From an uncultured delta proteobacterium (GTDB taxonomy: Bacteria; UBA10199; GCA-002796325; 1-14-0-20-49-13): a stretch of 5,623 nt of DNA. How positions within the stretch are numbered: position 1 is the stretch's first letter; each line of letters opens with the position of its first letter. The position numbers and the translations under genes are program-made. The stretch covers positions 1 through 5,623 of the forward strand of contig CAIPVD010000257.1 of NCBI GenBank assembly GCA_903868375.1, in the 5' to 3' direction. This document shows positions 1-5,318 of this stretch, piece after piece. The notes under the pieces were generated by a model, which did no database searches, was not told where the DNA came from, and worked only from the letters and a program-made list of their open reading frames with translations.

Positions 1-1000
1 GCCGGATATGGTGGTCGTGGTTCCAAGGTTTCTTGAGAAGATATACGAAAAGATAATTGCGGAAGTGAGCCGGCCTCCAAGGATCAGAAAAATAGCCTTC
101 GAATGGGCAACTTCTGTAGGACGGGAATATAGCCTGCACATAAGAAAAAAAGAGCCGATCCAGCGCTCGTTAAAGTTCAAACATTTTATCGCCGATAAAT
201 TGCTCTTTTCCAAGATACGAAAGGGGCTTGGCGGAAAGATAAAGTTCATAGTAACTGGCGGCGCGCCATTTTCGGAAGAGCTGGCAAAGTTCTTCCATTC
301 TGTTGGCGTAAATATCATGGAAGGGTACGGGTTAACTGAAACGACCGCAGCTATCACAGTGAACAAGCTCGACGATTTTCATTTGGGAACCGTCGGCAAA
401 CCTTTAGCGGGTGCAGAGATTAAGATAGCGGAAGATGGCGAGATACTTATGAAGGGCGGAATGGTCTTTAAGGAATATTTCAAGAGGCCGATCGATACAA
501 AAATGGCTTTTACGGAAGATGGCTGGTTTAGAAGCGGCGATATCGGAGAATTTTCGCGCGACGGATTCCTGCGCGTCACGGATCGCAAAAAGGACCTGAT
601 AATCACCGCCGGCGGAAAGAACGTGGCGCCGCAGGCAATAGAATTCCTTATCGAAGAGAGCGTTTTTGTCAGCCACGTAATGGTAGTGGGCGACAGGCGC
701 AAGTACTTATCCGCTATTTTGTCGCTTAATTTGAACGAAGTGGAAAGGTATGCGAAGCAGGTGGGCGTTCAATATGCCAGCGCGGCTGAACTTACAAAGC
801 ATCCGGAGATAAAAAGGCTTGTCTCTTCCATTATCGAGGAGAAGAACAGAAAACTTTCTCATTTCGAAACTATAAAAAAATTCGCTATACTTGACCACGA
901 TTTTACGATAGAAACTGGAGAACTTACTCCAACAATGAAGGTAAAGCGAAGGATGGTGGAAGAGAAATACAAGGATCTGCTGGAAAGTTTATATAGTTAA
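1..1000 (+). CDS. Long-chain acyl-CoA synthetase (AMP-forming), C-terminal part, 5' partial
   Basis: Ligates long-chain fatty acids to CoA through an acyl-adenylate, at the inner face of the cytoplasmic membrane. The frame is open to the window edge (first full codon at base 2, reading P-D before the first Met at base 8), so the true start and the ATP-binding P-loop lie upstream. About 332 residues remain of a family that is usually near 600. Counting from the Met at base 8: VPRFLEKIYEKI (6-16 region) is typical of FadD15/FAA1-like enzymes; the adenylation motif EGYGLTETT is at 105-113; GWFRSGD with the ribose-binding Asp is at 172-178; DRKKDLIITAGGKNVAP, the hinge and fatty-acyl signature, is at 192-208; ELTPTMKVKRR at 305-315 carries the conserved adenylation Lys, probably K311. 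All the key C-terminal residues are intact. It heads the visible gene run; the next gene begins 21 nt later. The family is certain; chain-length preference cannot be read. Confidence 0.96.
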   Translation, partial: PDMVVVVPRFLEKIYEKIIAEVSRPPRIRKIAFEWATSVGREYSLHIRKKEPIQRSLKFKHFIADKLLFSKIRKGLGGKIKFIVTGGAPFSEELAKFFHSVGVNIMEGYGLTETTAAITVNKLDDFHLGTVGKPLAGAEIKIAEDGEILMKGGMVFKEYFKRPIDTKMAFTEDGWFRSGDIGEFSRDGFLRVTDRKKDLIITAGGKNVAPQAIEFLIEESVFVSHVMVVGDRRKYLSAILSLNLNEVERYAKQVGVQYASAAELTKHPEIKRLVSSIIEEKNRKLSHFETIKKFAILDHDFTIETGELTPTMKVKRRMVEEKYKDLLESLYS

Positions 1001-1007
1001 ATTCAAA

Positions 1008-1015
1008 AAGGGGGA
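1008..1015 (+). promoter_or_regulatory. Ribosome binding site of the DUF4870 gene
   Basis: A purine block AAGGGGGA lies 6 nt before the ATG at 1022, inside the 21-nt gap after the acyl-CoA synthetase stop. There is no room for a separate promoter or terminator in this gap, which supports co-transcription. Confidence 0.7.
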
Positions 1016-1021
1016 TTTATT

Positions 1022-1429
1022 ATGGCACAGACAGGACAACCGATCGGCGGCGGGATGCAAAAACCTGGAGTAACTCCGGGAACGGGGCTGGCTCCGAACA
1101 TCGCGAGCTTGCTTTCTTATATTTGCATGCCTATCACGAGCATTATCTTCTTGGTCCTTGAAAAAGAGAACCTGGACGTAAAGTTCCATGCATGGCAGGG
1201 AACGGCGTTTGGCGTGGGATACATCGTTGTCGTACTGGCGCTGCAGCTTTTGGCAGCAATATTTGGCGCGATATGGGGAGTGCTTGGAATAATCATCGGC
1301 TTTTTCGTTCCGATCGTTGGCCTTGCCGCTTTCATTATTTGGGTCATTTGCCTGGTGAAGGCATATCAGGGCGAACGCTGGAGGATACCGTTTGTCGGCG
1401 ACTTCGCTGCAAAGAAGGCAGGGATCTGA
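1022..1429 (+). CDS. DUF4870 (Tic20-like) small membrane protein
   Basis: This is a 135-residue integral membrane protein that I place in the DUF4870 family; no biochemical role is established for it. The N-terminal 24 residues are Gly/Pro/Gln-rich and probably cytoplasmic, a frequent feature of the family. Hydrophobic segments run over about residues 25-46, 62-81 and 83-112 (the last long enough for two passes). Family hallmarks are visible: LAPNIASLLSY at 23-33, KFHAWQG at 54-60 between helices, and the C-terminal KAYQGERWRIPFVGD at 113-127. The ATG at 1022 has a purine-rich binding site at 1008-1015. Length is normal for the family. The 3' end overlaps the following DUF2752 gene by 38 nt. 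A role in membrane or lipid handling is suggested only by its operon partners. Confidence 0.92.
   Translation: MAQTGQPIGGGMQKPGVTPGTGLAPNIASLLSYICMPITSIIFLVLEKENLDVKFHAWQGTAFGVGYIVVVLALQLLAAIFGAIWGVLGIIIGFFVPIVGLAAFIIWVICLVKAYQGERWRIPFVGDFAAKKAGI
1380..1384 (+). promoter_or_regulatory. Shine-Dalgarno site deciding the TTG start of the DUF2752 gene
   Basis: A perfect GGAGG sits inside the end of the DUF4870 gene, 7 nt before the TTG at 1392. No ATG or GTG occurs in that frame before the first membrane segment, so this site makes the TTG the best start. Confidence 0.75.
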
Positions 1430-1766
1430 AATCAGGTTTCTTGTCGTCATTCCCATTCTTTTAATTGGGGCATATCTTTATCCATATATTCCTGGGCATG
1501 ATGCGCCTTGGTGTGCATTGAAGATCGGCACTGGCATCGATTGCCCTGGATGCGGGCTCGTTAGGTCCGTATCCGCATTGCTTCATGGAAATGTGATCGA
1601 TAGTTTAAAGTTTCACGTGCTCGGGTTCGTAATTGTTGTTTTCTTTTTATATGTTTGGATATCGGCCTTTTTGAAAAGGCCATTGAACGTGGGTCGGGTC
1701 AAGACGTTCTCACTTCTTTTTGTCCTGGCGCTCTTTCTACAATGGATAGCGAGGATTAGGATATGA
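1392..1766 (+). CDS. DUF2752 membrane protein, TTG start
   Basis: A 124-residue membrane protein of the DUF2752 family, whose function is not known. The diagnostic motif is CPGCGLVRS at residues 51-59, with two closely spaced Cys (51 and 54) and the conserved Arg 58; it follows a first membrane segment (about 16-33) and an extra Cys at 41. Two further hydrophobic segments lie at about 76-94 and 105-120. I chose TTG at 1392 because GGAGG lies 7 nt upstream and the frame has no ATG or GTG ahead of the first helix; this makes the gene overlap the DUF4870 gene by 38 nt. A later non-canonical start near 1431 cannot be excluded and would remove about 13 residues without touching the motif. Its stop overlaps the SCP2 start as ATGA at 1763-1766, indicating translational coupling. 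The paired Cys could bind metal or be redox active, but that is speculation. Confidence 0.9.
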   Translation: MSATSLQRRQGSEIRFLVVIPILLIGAYLYPYIPGHDAPWCALKIGTGIDCPGCGLVRSVSALLHGNVIDSLKFHVLGFVIVVFFLYVWISAFLKRPLNVGRVKTFSLLFVLALFLQWIARIRI

Positions 1767-2083
1767 CACCTAAAAATATCATCGAAGTAGAAGTTGCAAA
1801 TAAGCTCAAGTCGAAACCGGAAAAGGCGGCTGCCGTTAATGCGGTCGTTGAATTCGAAATAACCGGCGCCGGCGGCGGAACGTGGACGGTCGATTGCACG
1901 AAAGCTGGTGGCGAGGTGAAGAGCGGTTCGAGCGGCGTTGCAAAGCTTACAATAACGATTTCCAGCGCAGATTTTGTCGACCTTTTCGAAGGAAAGCTTG
2001 GAGCGACGTCGGCATTTTTGGCTGGAAAGATAAAGGTTAAGGGTGATATGGGGCTTGCAATGAAACTTGGCAACATTCTATGA
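1763..2083 (+). CDS. SCP2 sterol-binding domain protein, single domain
   Basis: A 106-residue stand-alone SCP2 (sterol carrier protein 2) domain. Members of the fold hold fatty acids, fatty acyl-CoAs or other lipids in a hydrophobic tunnel; in bacteria the natural ligand is usually unknown. Visible family signatures are GGTWTVD at 38-44, the KLTITISSADFVDLFEGKL stretch at 61-79, and the C-terminal AFLAGKIKVKGDMGLAMKL at 84-102. There is no signal peptide, so it is expected in the cytoplasm. The length is normal for a complete domain. The ATG at 1763 overlaps the DUF2752 stop (ATGA), with GAGG at 1751-1754 as a likely ribosome site. Its own stop overlaps the nadE start in the same way. Proximity to an acyl-CoA synthetase makes fatty acid or acyl-CoA a reasonable ligand guess, but that is inference. 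Confidence 0.94.
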   Translation: MTPKNIIEVEVANKLKSKPEKAAAVNAVVEFEITGAGGGTWTVDCTKAGGEVKSGSSGVAKLTITISSADFVDLFEGKLGATSAFLAGKIKVKGDMGLAMKLGNIL

Positions 2084-3720
2084 AAATCGCCATTGCTCAA
2101 ATAGATACGACGGTCGGCGATTTCGAAGGGAACGCTGCAAAGATCGCCGAACGGATAAAACTGGCGGAGACAAGCGGCGCGGACCTCGTCGTCTTTCCGG
2201 AACTTTGCGTTACAAGCTATCCGCCTCGCGATCTTTTGGAAAAAAGTTATTTTATCTTAAAAAATCTGGAGGCCGTAGAGCGCCTTGCAAAGAAATGCAA
2301 TAACATTGCAGCGATCGTTGGTTTCGTTTCGGTGAATGAATCTACAACGGGCAAAGGGCTTTTCAACTCTGCTGCATTTCTCTACAAAGGAAAGATCGAA
2401 TTCATCCAGCACAAAGCACTTCTACCGACGTACGACGTTTTCGATGAAGCGCGCCATTTTGAACCTGGTACGACCCACAAGGTACACAAGTTCAAGGGTA
2501 AGAACATAGGCATCACGATCTGCGAAGATGTTTGGAGCACGGTCAATATCGGAGGACGCAGGCTCTACCACTACGATCCGGTCGAAAAACTTGTAAAGGA
2601 CGGCGCGGATATCATCATCAATATTTCCGCATCGCCGTTCCACGTTGGAAAAGGGAAGATACGCGAGTCGCTTCTTACAAGCACCGCCAAGCGGCACAAT
2701 GTACCTATCGTTTATACCAATATGGTCGGCGGAAACGATGAGCTGATCTTCGACGGAATGTCTATCATCGTAAATGAAAGAGGCGAACTCGTTCACGAAG
2801 GAAAACGTTTCGAAGAAGATTTCTTCATCATAGATACGGAAGCTCTTCCAGCAGCCGGCGATCTTCCGCAATTACCAGAGGTAGAAGAATGCTGGCGCGC
2901 GCTTGTCTTGGGCATTGTCGATTATATCAACAAATGTGGTTTTAAGAAGGTTGTGATAGGCCTCTCTGGTGGGATCGATTCCGCGCTCGTTGCAGTTTTG
3001 GCCGCTACGGCAATCGGCTCCGCGAACGTTTTGGGCGTTGCCATGCCTTCGCCTTATTCGTCCGAAGACAGCGTTAAAGATGCCGAAGCCCTTGCAAAGA
3101 ATTTGGGGATATCATTTGACATCGTACCTATCTCCGACGTTTATGGAGCGTATTTGAAAAGCCTCGAAAAACCGCTTGGCAGAAGCGCCGATTCGCCGAT
3201 AACTTTAACGGAAGAAAACGTTCAGGCGCGCATCCGCGGGAATATATTAATGGCGATATCGAATAAGACTGGCGCCATTGTCCTATCGACCGGCAACAAA
3301 TCGGAGCTGGCTGTCGGCTATTGCACGCTCTACGGAGATATGGCGGGCGGCCTTGCCGTTATCTCCGACGTTCCCAAAACGATGATCTATGAACTTGCGA
3401 AGTATGTTAACAGAAAAGGCGAGGTGATCCCGCATTCCACGATGACGAAACCGCCATCTGCGGAACTAAGGCCGGGCCAGAAAGACACCGATAGCCTGCC
3501 GCCATATGAAGTGCTGGATGAGATACTCAAACTCTACGTTGAAGAAAGGGCGAGCGTTCAGTCTATCGTTGAAAGTGGTTTTGATAAAAAGGTGGTCGAT
3601 GAAATTACGAAAAAGATCGATCGCAACGAATATAAAAGGCGACAGGCCTCGCCAGGATTTAAGGTCACCAGCAAGGCCTTCAGTGCAGGCAGAATATATC
3701 CTATCGCTTGGAAATATTAG
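2080..3720 (+). CDS. nadE: Glutamine-dependent NAD+ synthetase
   Basis: Catalyses the last step of NAD+ synthesis, amidating nicotinic acid adenine dinucleotide with ATP and glutamine-derived ammonia in the cytoplasm. The 546-residue protein has both expected domains. The N-terminal nitrilase-type glutaminase (about 1-260) shows the full catalytic triad: Glu41 in FPELCVTSYPPRDLL, Lys112 in HKALLPTYDVFDE, and Cys148 in ITICEDVW. The C-terminal synthetase (about 270-546) has the ATP PP-loop GLSGGIDSALVA at 294-305, STGNKSELAVGY at 403-414, YGDMAGGLAVISDVPKT at 418-434 and KPPSAELRPGQKDTDSLPPYE at 457-477. The start gives the standard MKIAIAQID opening. It overlaps the SCP2 stop by 4 nt (ATGA), and I see no good Shine-Dalgarno before it, so translation probably depends on reinitiation. 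Its stop overlaps the stop of the opposing gene. Nothing is missing; length is normal for the glutamine-dependent form. Confidence 0.98.
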   Translation: MKIAIAQIDTTVGDFEGNAAKIAERIKLAETSGADLVVFPELCVTSYPPRDLLEKSYFILKNLEAVERLAKKCNNIAAIVGFVSVNESTTGKGLFNSAAFLYKGKIEFIQHKALLPTYDVFDEARHFEPGTTHKVHKFKGKNIGITICEDVWSTVNIGGRRLYHYDPVEKLVKDGADIIINISASPFHVGKGKIRESLLTSTAKRHNVPIVYTNMVGGNDELIFDGMSIIVNERGELVHEGKRFEEDFFIIDTEALPAAGDLPQLPEVEECWRALVLGIVDYINKCGFKKVVIGLSGGIDSALVAVLAATAIGSANVLGVAMPSPYSSEDSVKDAEALAKNLGISFDIVPISDVYGAYLKSLEKPLGRSADSPITLTEENVQARIRGNILMAISNKTGAIVLSTGNKSELAVGYCTLYGDMAGGLAVISDVPKTMIYELAKYVNRKGEVIPHSTMTKPPSAELRPGQKDTDSLPPYEVLDEILKLYVEERASVQSIVESGFDKKVVDEITKKIDRNEYKRRQASPGFKVTSKAFSAGRIYPIAWKY

Positions 3721-4334
3721 TGCTTATTAAGTAGTGTGAACACACCGATCAGCTCAACACCAACTCCTACGGCTGGAACTAATTTAGAACCACCACCATT
3801 ATCACCAGGAATCGCTGTGTGTGAGACCCAAAACGTTGGGCCAACGCTGACATCGTCATTTAATTTGAACAAGATGGTTGCGCCTTCTTCTTGCTTTTGA
3901 GGAGAGCCTGTGTACCCATAGTTGTCGGTCTTCGTGGCTTTTACATAAGCCCCAATGGCTACCTTTTCATTCTCATAAACTGTACCTTCTTGCCAAATCG
4001 TTAGACCATTATCTGTAAGGAAATACTTTGCCGGTTCTCTTTCCGGTAGGGAGGCTTGCAACGAAACGAAACATCGCTCTGCATTGAGGCATTGTTGCGC
4101 ATTAAGGAATCGCCCCGCGTTGTTCGTCAGGGCTGTATGATAACTGGGCGTTGTCTTTAGCCAGAATGGATTAAAATCTGTTGGATACTGGACATAACCG
4201 CTCCCAAAAAATTCGGTTCCCCCAATGAGGGTATAATTTAGATTATCATTAGGCCGCGTTATTCTAAGAGGTAGTTCTTGTTCCGGACATACTCTTTGTC
4301 TGACACCTGCATCTATAGATGGATTGTCTCCCAT
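3717..4334 (-). CDS. Unrecognised 205-residue protein, beta-rich C-terminal half
   Basis: I do not recognise this family. Coding is supported by an open frame of 205 codons, GGAGG at 4340-4344 (minus strand) 5 nt before the ATG, and a plausible promoter further up. No signal peptide or membrane helix is visible. Cys occur at residues 16, 82 and 88, the last two as CLNAERC. From about residue 108 the protein alternates polar and hydrophobic residues in strand-like stretches (GLTIWQEGTVY, KVAIGAYVKATK, GATILFKLN, SVGPTFWVSH), ending in a Gly/Val-rich strand, LVPAVGVGVELIGVFTLL, at 185-202. This resembles a small beta-sheet or barrel domain, although a barrel in the outer membrane would need a signal peptide. 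A later secretion-competent start is not apparent. Hand-counted GC of 3721-4320 is 45%, and codons look richer in AGA, CCA and AAT than in nadE, hinting weakly at different origin. Its TAA overlaps the nadE TAG. Confidence 0.83.
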   Translation of the reverse strand: MGDNPSIDAGVRQRVCPEQELPLRITRPNDNLNYTLIGGTEFFGSGYVQYPTDFNPFWLKTTPSYHTALTNNAGRFLNAQQCLNAERCFVSLQASLPEREPAKYFLTDNGLTIWQEGTVYENEKVAIGAYVKATKTDNYGYTGSPQKQEEGATILFKLNDDVSVGPTFWVSHTAIPGDNGGGSKLVPAVGVGVELIGVFTLLNKH

Positions 4335-4339
4335 ACTTT

Positions 4340-4344
4340 CCTCC
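4340..4344 (-). promoter_or_regulatory. Ribosome binding site of the 205-residue protein
   Basis: On the minus strand this reads GGAGG within GGGGAGGAAAGT directly ahead of the ATG (4332-4334), with a 5-nt spacer. It is one of the strongest sites in the window and fixes the start. Confidence 0.8.
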
Positions 4345-4371
4345 CCGTTTGTTTATTGTTAAGAGCTGCGC

Positions 4372-4399
4372 TTTATAAAGCATGAATCGTGCCATTCAA
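4372..4399 (-). promoter_or_regulatory. Candidate sigma-70 promoter for the 205-residue gene
   Basis: Read on the minus strand: TTGAAT (4394-4399) as the -35 box, a 16-nt spacer, and TATAAA (4372-4377) as the -10 box. Matches to consensus are 4 of 6 and 5 of 6. Transcription would begin near 4365, giving a leader of about 30 nt that contains the strong ribosome site. The -10 box lies in a perfect 10-bp palindrome, CTTTATAAAG (4371-4380). Called by eye from consensus only. Confidence 0.45.
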
Positions 4400-4525
4400 G
4401 ATCGACTTGCGCTGATATGATTTTTTGTTTATGACAAGCCGCGTCAACTATGTCTTTGCCGTTCATAATGACTTCGATAAAGCTGCTGCGATACGGCGAA
4501 TAAAAAGGTGGATAAGTGAGATCTG

Positions 4526-4549
4526 TTCCATTTTTGGAAATTGAATTCC
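4526..4549. repeat. Nested inverted repeats with TTCC/GGAA half-sites
   Basis: TTCCA (4526-4530) and TGGAA (4535-4539) form a perfect 5-bp inverted repeat around TTTT. The same GGAA (4536-4539) pairs again with TTCC at 4546-4549. The three alternating half-sites lie 32 to 55 nt ahead of the ATG at 4581, where an operator or promoter would be expected. The remainder of the 246-bp divergent spacer (4335-4580) is AT-rich; I see no RNA gene there and no convincing plus-strand -35/-10 pair. Confidence 0.35.
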
Positions 4550-4580
4550 GATAAATAGTACGAATTTTAGGATATTTGGG

Positions 4581-5159
4581 ATGGCTAGGAAATGGCTTGA
4601 CTTAGAATTTATAATTTTATACGAACGAAACATGTTTTCATGCCTCGACGTATGCGACGGATATACAGGGCAAAGAAAGTTTGAATGCCTGATGGACAAC
4701 TGTCCTATGACAGCCGGTTACGGAATTACGGCGTCGGATCAGCCCGATACATTTGGATCGCTTGCGGCTCCTGTGGTTTTTTTCGAAATAAAAGGCCGTT
4801 TCAAGATCAATAAATTTTTATCGTTCGAAGAGGCTCCTTATTTTCAGGCCAGCCGCAATGCGTTCGTTTTCGGCGGCGAAGTGGGGCTTTATGCACATCC
4901 AAGCCCTGCCGCGGAACTTGGCATTTTTTACGGTATTGGCGACAGGTACAATCAGCATAGCGATGTTAGTGGAAGTTCAGTGGAAACGCATCGGCTCCAG
5001 CAGTGGGTAGGTGCGGAGTTAAGACCTGTACCGGGAAACAGCAGTTTCATGGGTTTCCGAGTCGGGATGCAGATTTTCAACAATGCTGCTCACGATGTTT
5101 CTTTAGAGCCGTTTGCCCAGGTAGCATTCTACGGCCCAGATCCTCAAGCCACGTTTTAA
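4581..5159 (+). CDS. Unrecognised 192-residue protein, glycine-rich strand-like segments
   Basis: I do not recognise this family. The frame is 192 codons from the ATG at 4581, which has AGGA (4569-4572) 8 nt upstream. ATGs at 4632 and 4692 lack any ribosome site, so I prefer the first, though the N-terminal 37 residues are the least certain part. Four Cys cluster near the N-terminus (21, 25, 36, 41), ending in CLMDNC. From about residue 93 the chain falls into glycine-containing, alternating stretches (AFVFGGEVGLY, AELGIFYGIGD, QQWVGAELRP, MGFRVGMQIF, LEPFAQVAFYG) that look like successive beta strands and turns, as in small barrels. No signal peptide or helical membrane span is seen with any of the starts, so an outer-membrane location is not supported. 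It is divergent from the 205-residue gene and precedes another gene of the same strand after 159 bp. Both the strand pattern and the paired Cys loosely echo the 205-residue neighbour. Confidence 0.7.
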   Translation: MARKWLDLEFIILYERNMFSCLDVCDGYTGQRKFECLMDNCPMTAGYGITASDQPDTFGSLAAPVVFFEIKGRFKINKFLSFEEAPYFQASRNAFVFGGEVGLYAHPSPAAELGIFYGIGDRYNQHSDVSGSSVETHRLQQWVGAELRPVPGNSSFMGFRVGMQIFNNAAHDVSLEPFAQVAFYGPDPQATF

Positions 5160-5194
5160 TTTCACTTCCCGAATCGTTCGCACCTGTCCATTTT

Positions 5195-5231
5195 TTCGGA
5201 ATAGTGACGAAATCTGTGCAGTTTTTCCGAA
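5195..5231. repeat. Inverted repeat TTCGGAA / TTCCGAA between the last two genes
   Basis: TTCGGAA (5195-5201) and its exact complement TTCCGAA (5225-5231) are 23 nt apart. A further pair, CGTTCG (5175-5180) and CGAACG (5228-5233), and an imperfect copy TTCCCGAA (5166-5173) share the same sequence. A T run (5191-5196) precedes the first arm and another (5222-5226) overlaps the second, so no T tract follows the stem as an intrinsic terminator would need. Confidence 0.35.
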
Positions 5232-5256
5232 CGCCAAATACATAAGGCATTGTAAT

Positions 5257-5281
5257 ATGTGCATATCATCTATTGGCACAT
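5257..5281 (+). promoter_or_regulatory. Possible hairpin in the leader of the last gene
   Basis: ATGTGC (5257-5262) pairs perfectly with GCACAT (5276-5281) around a 13-nt loop, and the flanks can extend the stem by an AAT/ATT pairing with a one-base bulge. It ends 26 nt before the GGAGG of the next gene. It may be a leader structure, a protein site or a weak terminator of the preceding gene; the downstream sequence has no long T run. Only by-eye pairing supports it. Confidence 0.3.
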
Positions 5282-5307
5282 TATTTGCTCTCATAAGAAA
5301 ACAACTC

Positions 5308-5312
5308 GGAGG
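5308..5312 (+). promoter_or_regulatory. Ribosome binding site of the 3'-truncated gene
   Basis: GGAGG lies 6 nt before the ATG at 5319. This strong site is the main reason to call the open frame that runs off the window as a gene. Confidence 0.75.
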
Positions 5313-5318
5313 TAAATA

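Noticed and set aside
379..702. Minus-strand open frame of about 107 codons inside the acyl-CoA synthetase gene
   Set aside because: It is antisense to highly conserved motifs of a certain gene, is Ser/Pro-rich in the way of shadow frames, and matches no family.
989..1456. Minus-strand open frame of 155 codons across the DUF4870 gene
   Set aside because: The opposite strand encodes a clear DUF4870 protein with a ribosome site; the antisense product is charged, low in hydrophobic content and family-less.
1756..2100. Minus-strand open frame of 114 codons covering the SCP2 gene
   Set aside because: It mirrors the SCP2 coding strand almost exactly; the SCP2 signatures decide the strand.
2422..2871. 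Minus-strand open frame of 149 codons inside nadE
   Set aside because: It is antisense to the glutaminase domain with its intact catalytic Cys; a shadow of codon bias.
3734..3745. GTGTG-AA-CACAC as a terminator stem between nadE and the opposing gene
   Set aside because: The loop of two bases is too small, there is no T tract, and it lies inside the coding region of the minus-strand gene.
4382..4420. A 12-codon open frame in the spacer, ATG at 4382
   Set aside because: No ribosome site and too short to judge; it overlaps the putative minus-strand promoter.
4463..4699. Minus-strand 78-codon open frame across the divergent spacer
   Set aside because: It needs a TTG start with a poor ribosome site, overlaps the start of the 192-residue gene, and its composition looks like read-through of AT-rich spacer.
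4581..5159. Calling the 192- and 205-residue proteins outer-membrane beta-barrels
   Set aside because: The strand pattern is suggestive, but neither has a signal peptide nor a standard C-terminal aromatic barrel signal, so the location is left open.
5160..5318. Integron-type attC recombination site or mobile element ends next to the unknown genes
   Set aside because: No GTTRRRY/RYYYAAC core pair, no target-site duplication and no transposase or integrase fragment could be found by eye.
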